A stretch of 9,669 bases of DNA from Caldifarciminota bacterium UBA3079 (GTDB lineage: Bacteria; Hydrothermota; Tepidihabitantia; Tepidihabitantales; Tepidihabitantaceae): assembly GCA_002366635.1 (NCBI GenBank), contig DFBN01000002.1, forward strand, positions 1 through 9,669. The letters are read 5' to 3'. Each line of letters opens with the position of its first letter. The first letter of the stretch is position 1. A program made the position numbers and the translations under genes. Below, piece after piece: positions 1 through 5,875 of the stretch. The notes under the pieces were generated by a model. The model was not told where the DNA came from, searched no databases, and was given only the letters and a program-made list of their open reading frames with translations.

Positions 1-54
1 TTATTCTGGTCTGTTAACATGACTGAAAATGACTAACTTCATGCAAGGATATTT

Positions 55-72
55 ATGGCTGTTGGTGACTGA
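55..72 (+). other. possible 5-codon leader ORF ahead of the glycosyltransferase
   Basis: An AAGGA sequence at about 46-50 lies a few bases before ATG at 55, which opens a five-codon frame (MAVGD) ending in TGA at 70-72. The glycosyltransferase ATG at 75 follows two bases later. The Shine-Dalgarno sequence of this tiny frame is better than the one before 75 (GGTG at 64-67), so ribosomes ending here could re-initiate at 75. Such short frames arise by chance, so this is a weak call. The rest of bases 1-74 holds no recognisable gene; one frame is open from base 1 to TAA at 34-36 and could be the tail of an upstream gene. Confidence 0.2.
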
Positions 73-74
73 GT

Positions 75-998
75 ATGGCGCATATATCGGTCGTGACTCC
101 GGTTTATAACGAAGAGAGCTGTCTTCGTGAATTGTATCGGCGCCTTAAGGCTTCACTGACAACGATAACTGATGACTTCGAGATTCTCTTGGTTGATGAT
201 GGCAGCACCGACCGTTCGTGGGAGATAATCAGTGAATTGTCACAGCAGGACAAGCGGCTTAAAGGACTGCAGTTCAGCCGCAACTTCGGACAGCATTATG
301 GGATTACTGCCGGATTGGATTACTGCGACGGCGATTGGGTAGTTGTGATAGACTGTGACCTTCAGGACCGTCCTGAGGAAATCCCCAGACTTTATGCAAA
401 GGCTCAGGAAGGGTACGATATAGTGCTGGCGCGTCGGGGTAAACGCCGGGACCCCATACTGAAGAGGTTTGTCTCGTGGCTGTTTTATAAAGTCTTCAAC
501 TATTTTACAGAAATGCACTATGACAGCCAAGTTGGCAATTTCCGGATTATTTCCCGCAGGGTTGTTGAGAATCTCCGTAAGGTGCGCGAACAGCTCCGTT
601 TCATTGGCGGCATTGTTGACTGGATGGGATTTCCAAAAACGAGCATTCAGGTCCAACATGCCGAGCGTTTCAGCGGCAAAGGCACCTATACCTTTCGTAA
701 ACAGTGGAAACTGGCCCAAGATATAATTATAGCATACTCGGATAAGCCACTCCGATTGTCCATCCGCGTCGGCTTTGTCATCTCCGTACTGGCGTTCCTG
801 TATGGAGTATACATCATCTGTCGTGCCTTAGCGCATGGGGTGAATGTAACCGGCTGGAGTAGTCTAATTGTTTCTGTATACTTCCTCGGTGGGATTGTTA
901 TTTCAATCCTTGGAGTTATTGGAATCTACTTGGGCAGGACATTCACTGAGACAAAGAAGAGGCCGCTTTACATAATTGAACAAAGAAGAAATGTCTGA
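75..998 (+). CDS. GT2 polyprenyl-phosphate glycosyltransferase (GtrB/ArnC/DPM1-like)
   Basis: Membrane-bound family 2 glycosyltransferase of 307 residues, close to the usual length for this subfamily. Enzymes of this type move a sugar from a nucleotide to undecaprenyl or dolichyl phosphate on the cytoplasmic face of the membrane. The GT-A fold starts at once (VVTPVYNEE, residues 6-14), with the nucleotide-binding DDGSTD at 41-46, the metal-binding DCD at 93-95 inside DCDLQDRPEE, and the conserved VGNFR near 153. Two C-terminal hydrophobic segments (about 227-250 and 260-287) match the membrane anchor of GtrB/ArnC proteins, followed by a basic tail. ATG at 75 is the only sensible start, because TGA lies in frame at 66-68. 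It overlaps the next gene by 8 bases if that gene starts at 991. The neighbouring aminotransferase, acyltransferase and flippase-like genes suggest that the donor is a modified amino sugar; the actual sugar cannot be read from the sequence. Confidence 0.93.
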   Translation: MAHISVVTPVYNEESCLRELYRRLKASLTTITDDFEILLVDDGSTDRSWEIISELSQQDKRLKGLQFSRNFGQHYGITAGLDYCDGDWVVVIDCDLQDRPEEIPRLYAKAQEGYDIVLARRGKRRDPILKRFVSWLFYKVFNYFTEMHYDSQVGNFRIISRRVVENLRKVREQLRFIGGIVDWMGFPKTSIQVQHAERFSGKGTYTFRKQWKLAQDIIIAYSDKPLRLSIRVGFVISVLAFLYGVYIICRALAHGVNVTGWSSLIVSVYFLGGIVISILGVIGIYLGRTFTETKKRPLYIIEQRRNV

Positions 999-2148
999 CG
1001 GAAAGGCCAGGAAACTTAAGGAAATCATGAAGTATTCTGATATTGAAACTAAGCGTTTCGGTTTCCGGATTTACCGCGGGGTAGTGAATGATGTAAATGA
1101 AAAGGCAATTTTGTCCGCGATATTGGAAAACGGAGTGGATATTGCCATTCTTCGAGTGCCGTCTCAAAGGCAATTTCAGATTCCGCGCTTGGAGCGGATT
1201 GGGTTCCCTTATCTGGTTGCTGATACCCTGGTCCGTTATCGGGTTGACTTGGCAAAATATGAGCCAAAGTCATTGAGGAATCGGAATCTCGACTTTGTTC
1301 AATGTTTGCCCGAGCACGCCGCTCCGCTTGGTATTTTGGTGAAAAGTATTTTCGCAAACTATACAAATCACTATTTCTCTAATCCGTTGTTGGATCGGAA
1401 GGATATACTAGCGGCTTTTGAGGATTGGGCGCTTCGCTATATCGGGAGTGATAATGAGGGTCGCATCTGCTGGTTGGTCAAACAGGGCGATGAATATGTA
1501 GCTTTTGCTACTTGCGCCTTTGACGAGAATCTTTGCGAGGGCGTGTTGTACGGGGTTAAGAGCTCGGCATCCGGCAGGGGGATCTATGGTGATTTGATAA
1601 AGTTTACGCAACGGTATTTCAAGAATAAAGGTTATTCGGCAATGTCGGTTTCAACCCAAGTGCAGAATCTAGCAGTTCAAAGGGTTTGGAGCCGAGAAGG
1701 TTTCAAGTTATCGAATTCCTTTGCAACAGTTCACATCAACAGTCTATTAAGCCGTTCAGTTATCGAAAAGCGGGTAATTGATATTAAGGTTGCGGCCAGT
1801 GACATACTGAATTGCGGGGAATTCAGCGGCGACATGAACCCTCTGCATTTTGACGACGATTTTGCAAAGGATATTGGTTTTGAGGGTAGAATCGTGCATG
1901 GTCTGGTTCTGAGTTCGGCAATCTCCAAGTACTATGGAACCGAGTTCCCTGGTAAAGGCACTATCTTTATGGGTTACTCTTACAAGTTCCTGAAGCCGGT
2001 CTACCCAGGCAGAAGCTACAGGCTTACGATTAGCTTTCCCTTTATTGATTTCCAAAAGGGTATTTACAGGTCTCTTGCCAAGGTAACTGGTGAGAAAAAT
2101 GATATTTGCCTGTTATCTTACAACGACCTCTACAAGAAAGCCAAGTGA
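991..2148 (+). CDS. GNAT acyltransferase fused to MaoC/PhaJ-type (R)-enoyl-CoA hydratase
   Basis: Two-domain protein of 385 residues from ATG 991. Residues about 15-250 form a GNAT-like acyltransferase resembling WecD-type amino-sugar N-acetyltransferases: an N-terminal half with RFGFRIYRG at 22-30, then an acyl-CoA-binding stretch SSASGRGIYGDL at 191-202, and NLAVQRVWSREGF at 226-238. Residues about 263-350 form a MaoC hot-dog domain. FSGDMNPLHF carries the hydratase dyad Asp281 and His286, with the same spacing as in PhaJ, and IVHG (301-304), PGKGTIFMG and KPVYPG also follow PhaJ. The family knowledge is that PhaJ hydrates short trans-2-enoyl-CoA to (R)-3-hydroxyacyl-CoA. I infer that the protein makes a 3-hydroxyacyl-CoA and attaches it to an amino sugar supplied by the aminotransferase downstream. 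Start alternatives are TTG 976 and ATG 1027; the latter has AAGGA four bases upstream and keeps the whole recognisable domain. The stop overlaps the next gene as GTGA. Confidence 0.88.
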   Translation: MSDGKARKLKEIMKYSDIETKRFGFRIYRGVVNDVNEKAILSAILENGVDIAILRVPSQRQFQIPRLERIGFPYLVADTLVRYRVDLAKYEPKSLRNRNLDFVQCLPEHAAPLGILVKSIFANYTNHYFSNPLLDRKDILAAFEDWALRYIGSDNEGRICWLVKQGDEYVAFATCAFDENLCEGVLYGVKSSASGRGIYGDLIKFTQRYFKNKGYSAMSVSTQVQNLAVQRVWSREGFKLSNSFATVHINSLLSRSVIEKRVIDIKVAASDILNCGEFSGDMNPLHFDDDFAKDIGFEGRIVHGLVLSSAISKYYGTEFPGKGTIFMGYSYKFLKPVYPGRSYRLTISFPFIDFQKGIYRSLAKVTGEKNDICLLSYNDLYKKAK

Positions 2149-2510
2149 GTTACATTTATATCCTTCTGACGATATTACTAACTGTGTATGGGCAGTTGGT
2201 GATAAAATGGCAGGTATCGAAGGCGGGTGGATTGCCATCTGAGTTTCCTGCTCGAATCGGGTTCCTCCTTCACATGTTCCTTAATTTATGGATTCTCAGT
2301 GCGTTCATTGCGGCTTTTCTTGCTTCATTGGCTTGGATGGCCGCGCTCACCAAGTTTGATTTGAGCTTTGCCTATCCGTTTATGAGCCTTTCCTTTATCT
2401 TGGTGCTTATTCTTTCGGCATTTCTATTTCGTGAGCCGTTGACTATCTATAAGCTCATGGGGATGGGATTGATTGTGCTTGGGTTGTTTATTTCGAGCCG
2501 CTCAATATGA
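2145..2510 (+). CDS. SMR/EamA-type four-helix membrane protein (ArnE/ArnF-like lipid-sugar flippase candidate)
   Basis: Small inner-membrane protein of 121 residues with four hydrophobic helices: about 3-22, 41-67, 74-95 and 99-117. Length and layout fit the small multidrug resistance superfamily. The first helix reads LTVYGQLVIKW, like the GQ motif of ArnE, and lacks the membrane glutamate (Glu14 of EmrE) that drug/proton antiporters need. With a polyprenyl-phosphate glycosyltransferase in the same operon, the best guess is a subunit that flips the lipid-linked sugar to the periplasmic side. ArnE and ArnF work as a pair; only one such gene is seen here, so it may form a homodimer or have a partner elsewhere. 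I chose GTG 2145, which overlaps the preceding stop as GTGA, a common coupled arrangement, and places the first helix at the N-terminus. An upstream in-frame TTG at 2106 would add 13 residues lying inside the previous gene and is unlikely. Confidence 0.8.
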   Translation: MSYIYILLTILLTVYGQLVIKWQVSKAGGLPSEFPARIGFLLHMFLNLWILSAFIAAFLASLAWMAALTKFDLSFAYPFMSLSFILVLILSAFLFREPLTIYKLMGMGLIVLGLFISSRSI

Positions 2511-2539
2511 CATATCGAGAAACCGACAGAAAGTAGATA

Positions 2540-3682
2540 GTGAAAGTAGAATTCTACAGGCATTCGCTGGGGACAGCCGAAAAGGCAGCGGTCGGAGAGG
2601 TGCTTGATAGCATATTTCTGACTACAGGACCCAAAACCAGACAGTTCGAAAAGAGTTTTGCTGAATACCTCGGGGTTAAGCACTGCGTTGGGATGTCCTC
2701 TTGCACAGATGGGCTTTTCTTGACTTTGAAGTTCTGGGGCGTGGGACCCGGTGACCGGGTAATAGTTCCGGCGATGACATTCGTTGCCTCCGCCAATGTG
2801 GTTTTGCATGTAGGGGCAGATGTTGTTTTCTGTGATGTTGACCCCGGTACCGCGCTCATCGACCTGAATTTGGTTGAGGACATCTTGAAAAGAGACAAGC
2901 AGGTCCGCGCAATCATTCCGGTCCACTTATACGGCCAGATGGTAGACATGAAGGCTTTGAGGAGTATGGCAAACCAATACGGTGTTAAAATTCTCGAAGA
3001 CTCGGCCCATTGTATTGAGGGAAAGAGAGAGGGTATCCAACCGGGACAACTGGGCGCTGCAGCGGCATTCAGTTTCTATGCCACCAAGAACATGGCTGCT
3101 GGCGAAGGTGGTGCAGTAGCAAGCGATGATGAGCGTTTGGCAGAATATCTAACGGTTGCGCGGCTCCATGGTATGACCAAGTCTGCCATAGACCGGCATC
3201 AGAACTATCAGCACTGGGATATGGATTTCCCCGGCTATAAAGCAAACATGTCGGATATTCAGGCGGCACTCCTTATTCCTCAGCTCGGTAAGCTTGACAA
3301 ACTTTGGAAGAGGCGGGCAACAATAGCTACCCGTTATGAAACCGCCTTTTCCCGTGCCGGGATAGAATTCCCCAGAACACTACCCGGAGTGAAGAACGCC
3401 CGGCATCTTTTTACAATTTGGGTGTGTGATAGCAAAAGGGACGAGTTTCTCGGCCGGCTCCAGAAAGAAGGGGTTGGTGTCGTCGTCAATTATCAGGCGG
3501 TGCATCTGAGACGGTTTTACAGAAAGACTTATGGTCATAAGGAAGGCAATTTCCCAGTTGCCGAGGAAATTGGTCGGCGGACTATCAGTATTCCGTTCTA
3601 TCCAGGGCTGAAAGACGAAGAAGTGGACTATGTCATTGACAAGGTTGTTGCAATAAATAGAGAGCTGTGTCAGAACGCATGA
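2540..3682 (+). CDS. DegT/DnrJ/EryC1/StrS family PLP-dependent sugar aminotransferase
   Basis: Full-length (380 residues) aminotransferase of the kind that converts a keto-sugar on a nucleotide carrier to an amino sugar, using pyridoxal phosphate and usually glutamate. Visible landmarks in order: LTTGP (27-31), SCTDGL (54-59) for phosphate binding, GDRVIVPAMTFVAS (71-84), DVDPGT (99-104), IPVHLYGQMVDM (126-137), LEDSAH with the PLP-pairing Asp154, and FSFYATKNMAAGEGG with the Schiff-base Lys183, then LHGM (209-212) and the conserved YKANMSDIQAAL (233-244). This is the family of WecE, ArnB, DesV, PerA and AntC; sequence by eye cannot fix which keto-sugar or which carbon (3 or 4) is aminated. 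The start is GTG 2540, matching the usual family N-terminus (MKVxFYR); the ribosome site is weak. It follows the flippase-like gene by 29 bases and probably ends the operon, as only a gene remnant lies downstream. Confidence 0.93.
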   Translation: MKVEFYRHSLGTAEKAAVGEVLDSIFLTTGPKTRQFEKSFAEYLGVKHCVGMSSCTDGLFLTLKFWGVGPGDRVIVPAMTFVASANVVLHVGADVVFCDVDPGTALIDLNLVEDILKRDKQVRAIIPVHLYGQMVDMKALRSMANQYGVKILEDSAHCIEGKREGIQPGQLGAAAAFSFYATKNMAAGEGGAVASDDERLAEYLTVARLHGMTKSAIDRHQNYQHWDMDFPGYKANMSDIQAALLIPQLGKLDKLWKRRATIATRYETAFSRAGIEFPRTLPGVKNARHLFTIWVCDSKRDEFLGRLQKEGVGVVVNYQAVHLRRFYRKTYGHKEGNFPVAEEIGRRTISIPFYPGLKDEEVDYVIDKVVAINRELCQNA

Positions 3683-3709
3683 CAGTCATCTGACTACTAC
3701 GGCCAGTGA

Positions 3710-3931
3710 ACCCAATGCCATCACTACTTTTTGTGGTTCGTCTTGGTGAATCACATCGAGCAAATTCCACGGATACTCAGGGTCCTGGATAACTCATATC
3801 TGAGGAATGATTTTGCTGTAAACCTAACAAGTGGTTACGGACCTCGTTTTTATTACACCAACTTAGTTGCTTTTTTCGGTCGCTGCGCGGCAGCTTTCTT
3901 AAGGCTCAACAGGGAAGAAGCCAGAGTTTAG
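3710..3931 (+). pseudogene. remnant of a polytopic membrane protein (N-terminal segment only)
   Basis: An open stretch of 73 codons between TGA at 3707-3709 and TAG at 3929-3931, with only a weak TTG start at 3731 and no ribosome site. The peptide has a protein-like pattern: a short hydrophobic lead (YFLWFVLVNH), then EQIPRILRVLDNSYLRNDF and GPRFYYTNLVAFFGR. From memory this resembles the first extracytoplasmic loop and second helix of large uncharacterised bacterial membrane proteins, where an H-x-x-Q-I-P-x-I-L-R element is followed by D-x-S-Y-L-x-N-D. Those proteins continue with many helices; here the frame ends after a charged tail. I read it as a decayed or truncated gene. It lies 27 bases after the aminotransferase and may once have been a membrane enzyme of the same locus, which is inference. 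Confidence 0.45.
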
Positions 3932-4144
3932 TTTCTGCGGGCAACTGCAATCAACGAAGAGCCAACCCAGCAATTTGTCAGACGCAACAGCCGACGTTCA
4001 AATGTCATTACCGCCCCCAGTGCTGAGTTCCTTTGGCAGGAGTGAGCAGGCACTACCGATAGGCGATGCGCCAGAAGTGATTTCTATCCAGTTCGAAGAA
4101 ACTCTGGTAGGCTGATTTGTCCATTAGAAGCGGTGCAAGAGCAC
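3932..4144. other. intergenic stretch with no recognised gene
   Basis: Between the membrane-protein remnant and the convergent minus-strand regulator there are about 210 bases in which I see no supported coding region, RNA or clear hairpin terminator. One frame continues from the remnant for about 35 codons but resembles nothing I know. The sequence may be degraded remains of the gene whose start is at 3710-3931. Confidence 0.4.
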
Positions 4145-5431
4145 TTAGAATGCTGAGAGTTGTTTTGATTTGAAGTATTTTGATGCGCGACCCCGGCCTT
4201 GCAACACCAGTTTGCCTTTTTTGACAAGGTTGGCAAGGATATAACCAGACTGGTGGGGGCTGACACGCAAAAGGGTTCGGACGATTTCGTTTGTGACGAA
4301 ACGTTTGTTGTCGGGCATTTCGTCCAGATAGGTCATGATAGTAGTCTCGGCAAAGGCGGTCTCAGCGCGGCGGAAAATATAGTAGCTGACGCTCCTGCGC
4401 AGACGGGTATAGATTTTCTTGCTCAGTCTGTAAACACGGCCTTTTTTCTGACCGAATGGTTCCAGAAGCCCGCGTGCGGTCATTGAATTGAGTGCTTCAC
4501 GGGTTTCGTTTTCACCACGCTGCAGTATGCGTCGCGCTCTGGTCAGGTCCAGTTCCCGGTTGCGTTTGAGAAATGTAAGCACCAAGAGGTCGTGTAGGTT
4601 AAGTTCGCGTCCTTCCTTTTGCTCGTTTGCCACGAACCTGGCAAAACTTTCGTCTACGCCAGCGCTTGATTCAGTTCGACCGCTGCGCAGTGTTACTCGG
4701 ACATAATCTGGATTTGCTTCGTAGTCAGGCGGTTCCTTGCCATAAGAAAGCATTATGTGATACATCCTTTTGACACCCATACCAGCCCGTTCAACTAATC
4801 GGATTTTCTGGAGGATTTCTGCCAGGAGCCGATTGCGGGTTGCGGGCTCGTGCCCGAGGATGTTGTTTACATTCACTCCACCAAAGAATCCTCCAGGATT
4901 GGAGATTTCCAGCCGGTTCTGAAAATGACGCAAATAGACTGGGCCATGGCCAGCGTAATCGCGGTGAACTAAGGCGTTCAAGAAGGCTTCTCGATAAACC
5001 GTTTTCGGGAAGTCTGGAATCTCGAAATGGAAGAGTCCTATCTTCAGAGTGAAAATACGGTTATAGGGCTCGATTGCCCGAGAGAATTGCTCAAGAAGTG
5101 CAAGCAGCGGACGGTGGGAATCGACACGGCGGTCGTATTCGGTGTCATTCTGCATATGAAGGTATATCGCTTCATGGTTAGGTAATATGCGTCGAATGAT
5201 TTCTTCTTTGCCGACAAGCAGCATGCCGGCCATCGTCATTCTCAAATTATGGTCAGGGGTAAGCACAGCCAGCCGGACTAGGAGTTTTTCGTCATTCAGT
5301 CCGAGTAAAGCGGACTCGGGTTCTTTGGCCGCGAGAATGCGCCGCAGCCGTTCCAGTTCCAGCTGGTCAACTGCGCTGGCATCATACTCGAGTCGCTGGG
5401 CAGAAAAGTCAGTTTCAGGGTTGACAGACAT
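4145..5431 (-). CDS. RecG-C/AlbA_2-family ATP-binding transcriptional regulator lacking the N-terminal AlbA_2 domain
   Basis: Protein of 428 residues matching the C-terminal two thirds of the widespread AlbA_2/Schlafen-like regulators, often misnamed ATP-dependent DNA helicase RecG. The GHKL ATPase-like domain is marked by YREAFLNALVHRDY (146-159), the strand and loop NRLEISNPGGF (172-182), and RNRLLAEILQKIRLVERAGMGVKRM (199-223, quoted only by its key residues Arg199, Asn200, Glu214, Gly217, Gly219). Two winged-helix-like segments follow (about 275-340 and 360-420), ending in a basic tail, so DNA binding is plausible. Family members normally begin with about 120-150 residues of AlbA_2 domain; here the protein starts at the linker (TDFSAQRLEYDASAVDQLE, 7-25), and an in-frame TAA sits 10-12 bases before ATG, so the missing part is not merely misannotated. 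The start lies 28 bases from the end of a decayed insertion sequence, which may have removed the N-terminus. A promoter with TTGACT and TAAGAT would make a nearly leaderless transcript. Confidence 0.85.
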   Translation of the reverse strand: MSVNPETDFSAQRLEYDASAVDQLELERLRRILAAKEPESALLGLNDEKLLVRLAVLTPDHNLRMTMAGMLLVGKEEIIRRILPNHEAIYLHMQNDTEYDRRVDSHRPLLALLEQFSRAIEPYNRIFTLKIGLFHFEIPDFPKTVYREAFLNALVHRDYAGHGPVYLRHFQNRLEISNPGGFFGGVNVNNILGHEPATRNRLLAEILQKIRLVERAGMGVKRMYHIMLSYGKEPPDYEANPDYVRVTLRSGRTESSAGVDESFARFVANEQKEGRELNLHDLLVLTFLKRNRELDLTRARRILQRGENETREALNSMTARGLLEPFGQKKGRVYRLSKKIYTRLRRSVSYYIFRRAETAFAETTIMTYLDEMPDNKRFVTNEIVRTLLRVSPHQSGYILANLVKKGKLVLQGRGRASKYFKSKQLSAF

Positions 5432-5437
5432 TGTTTC

Positions 5438-5465
5438 ATCTTAGCACCCTACAGGAATGAGTCAA
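5438..5465 (-). promoter_or_regulatory. candidate sigma70-type promoter for the AlbA_2-like gene, using the IS end as -35
   Basis: On the minus strand TTGACT (5465-5460) is followed after 16 bases by TAAGAT (5443-5438), each five of six to consensus. Transcription would start near 5431, which is the A of the gene's ATG, so the mRNA would be leaderless or nearly so; no Shine-Dalgarno sequence precedes that ATG. The -35 lies at the proposed outer end of the insertion sequence. Confidence 0.4.
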
Positions 5466-5489
5466 GGGTCTTATCTCTGAGTGTGAAAG

Positions 5490-5534
5490 CACAGCGATAA
5501 TGTCATAGGGTAATGCCACAGGGAAAATGTCATA
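5490..5534. repeat. two 18-bp direct repeats near the IS end
   Basis: CACAGCGATAATGTCATA at 5490-5507 and CACAGGGAAAATGTCATA at 5517-5534 match at 16 of 18 positions with a period of 27 bases. They lie between the transposase remnant and the proposed IS end, where multiple copies of a transposase-binding site are common in this kind of element. Confidence 0.65.
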
Positions 5535-5576
5535 CTTGACAGCATTAGACTGATGACAGGTGTGAGCTTTCAGACT

Positions 5577-5766
5577 GGCGACCGACGATGCCACTGGCTG
5601 GCGCTTCAGTTCTGCCGGATTCAACCCACGGTACAGCGCCTCGAGTTGCTCTCTGGCTAGCGGTTTCCATTCCTTCCATGCCGAAAGCCGTTGATACGGC
5701 GTCTTGGCCGGGCGCGAGTTGGCGTCCGGCCGCTGCCGGCGGTTTCTCGTGCATGCTCAGTGCCAT
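5577..5766 (-). pseudogene. transposase remnant: start codon region joined to frame-shifted C-terminus
   Basis: An ATG at 5766 with a strong ribosome site (AAAGGAG nine bases upstream) begins MALSMHEK, typical of the first residues of IS481/ISNCY-like transposases. Directly afterwards a different frame, open from about 5756, reads RPDANSRPAKTPYQRL and later EQLEALYRGLNPAELKR, which is the characteristic extreme C-terminus of such transposases (K-T-P-Y-Q-R-L then L-N-P-x-E-L-K-R). The helix-turn-helix and DDE core between them, about 350-400 residues, are gone, and the two ends are out of frame. The frame stays open past the homology to 5436. This is an internally deleted, non-functional copy. 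It could still be mobilised by an intact relative if the ends are whole. Confidence 0.6.
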
Positions 5767-5802
5767 TTGACCAACTCCTTTCAGGGTAAGAGATGGTCAA
5801 AT
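5765..5802. repeat. 9-bp perfect inverted repeat around the transposase ribosome site
   Basis: ATTTGACCA at 5765-5773 and TGGTCAAAT at 5794-5802 are perfect inverted copies separated by 20 bases. In minus-strand RNA the hairpin would hold the AAAGGAG ribosome site in its loop and pair the first two bases of the ATG at 5766, so it could damp transposase translation, as seen in some IS families. Regulation is inference. Confidence 0.45.
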
Positions 5803-5847
5803 TATGCCTCCTTTTCGAGTAGATTTCTGGTGAGGCAACGCGCAACC

Positions 5848-5875
5848 TTGACACCTCGGCTATCGGCTTTATGAT
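5848..5875 (+). promoter_or_regulatory. candidate sigma70-type promoter at the IS edge, reading into the GT-C gene
   Basis: TTGACA (5848-5853, perfect -35) and TATGAT (5870-5875, five of six to the -10 consensus) are separated by 16 bases. The -35 lies at the proposed end of the insertion sequence and the -10 lies outside it, the arrangement of a hybrid IS promoter. Transcription would start near 5882, downstream of the first ATG of the next gene, which favours ATG 5904 as its start if this promoter is used. Confidence 0.45.

Larger units (their letters stand above)
5460..5853 (-). mobile_element. decayed, internally deleted insertion sequence (IS481/ISNCY-like)
   Basis: About 390 bases between two divergently outward genes hold a transposase start and a transposase C-terminus but none of the catalytic core. 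The proposed ends are loosely matching inverted repeats: AGTCAAGGGT reading inward from 5460 and TGTCAAGGTT reading inward from 5853 on the other strand, eight of ten identical. Two 18-base direct repeats lie 30-75 bases inside the 5460 end, as expected for transposase-binding sites. I see no target-site duplication. The family assignment rests on the C-terminal peptide and is from memory; the exact ends are uncertain. Confidence 0.5.

Noticed and set aside
240..719. 159-codon minus-strand open frame inside the GT2 gene
   Set aside because: It lies wholly within a gene with clear GT2 motifs on the other strand and its peptide resembles no family.
2145..2510. EmrE-like multidrug efflux pump
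   Set aside because: The helix-1 glutamate needed for drug/proton antiport is absent and the operon is for lipid-linked sugar; an ArnE-like role fits better.
2447..2949. minus-strand open frames over the aminotransferase start
   Set aside because: They oppose a DegT gene with all expected motifs, and their peptides are not protein-like.
2540..3682. Specific naming as wecE, arnB or antC
   Set aside because: The family is certain, but the keto-sugar substrate cannot be decided by eye.
3683..3700. Short inverted repeat ATGAC-A-GTCAT after the aminotransferase stop as a terminator
   Set aside because: The stem is only five bases with a one-base loop and no U-tract follows.
4145..5431. RecG helicase
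   Set aside because: There are no helicase motifs (Walker A, DEAD/DExH); the similarity is to the so-called RecG-C ATPase-like domain of AlbA_2 regulators.
5490..5534. CRISPR array
   Set aside because: Only two imperfect 18-base copies with a 9-base gap, located in an IS end; no longer array or cas genes.
5588..5770. 60-codon + strand open frame in the IS remnant
   Set aside because: The minus strand here carries recognisable transposase C-terminal sequence; the + frame is its shadow.
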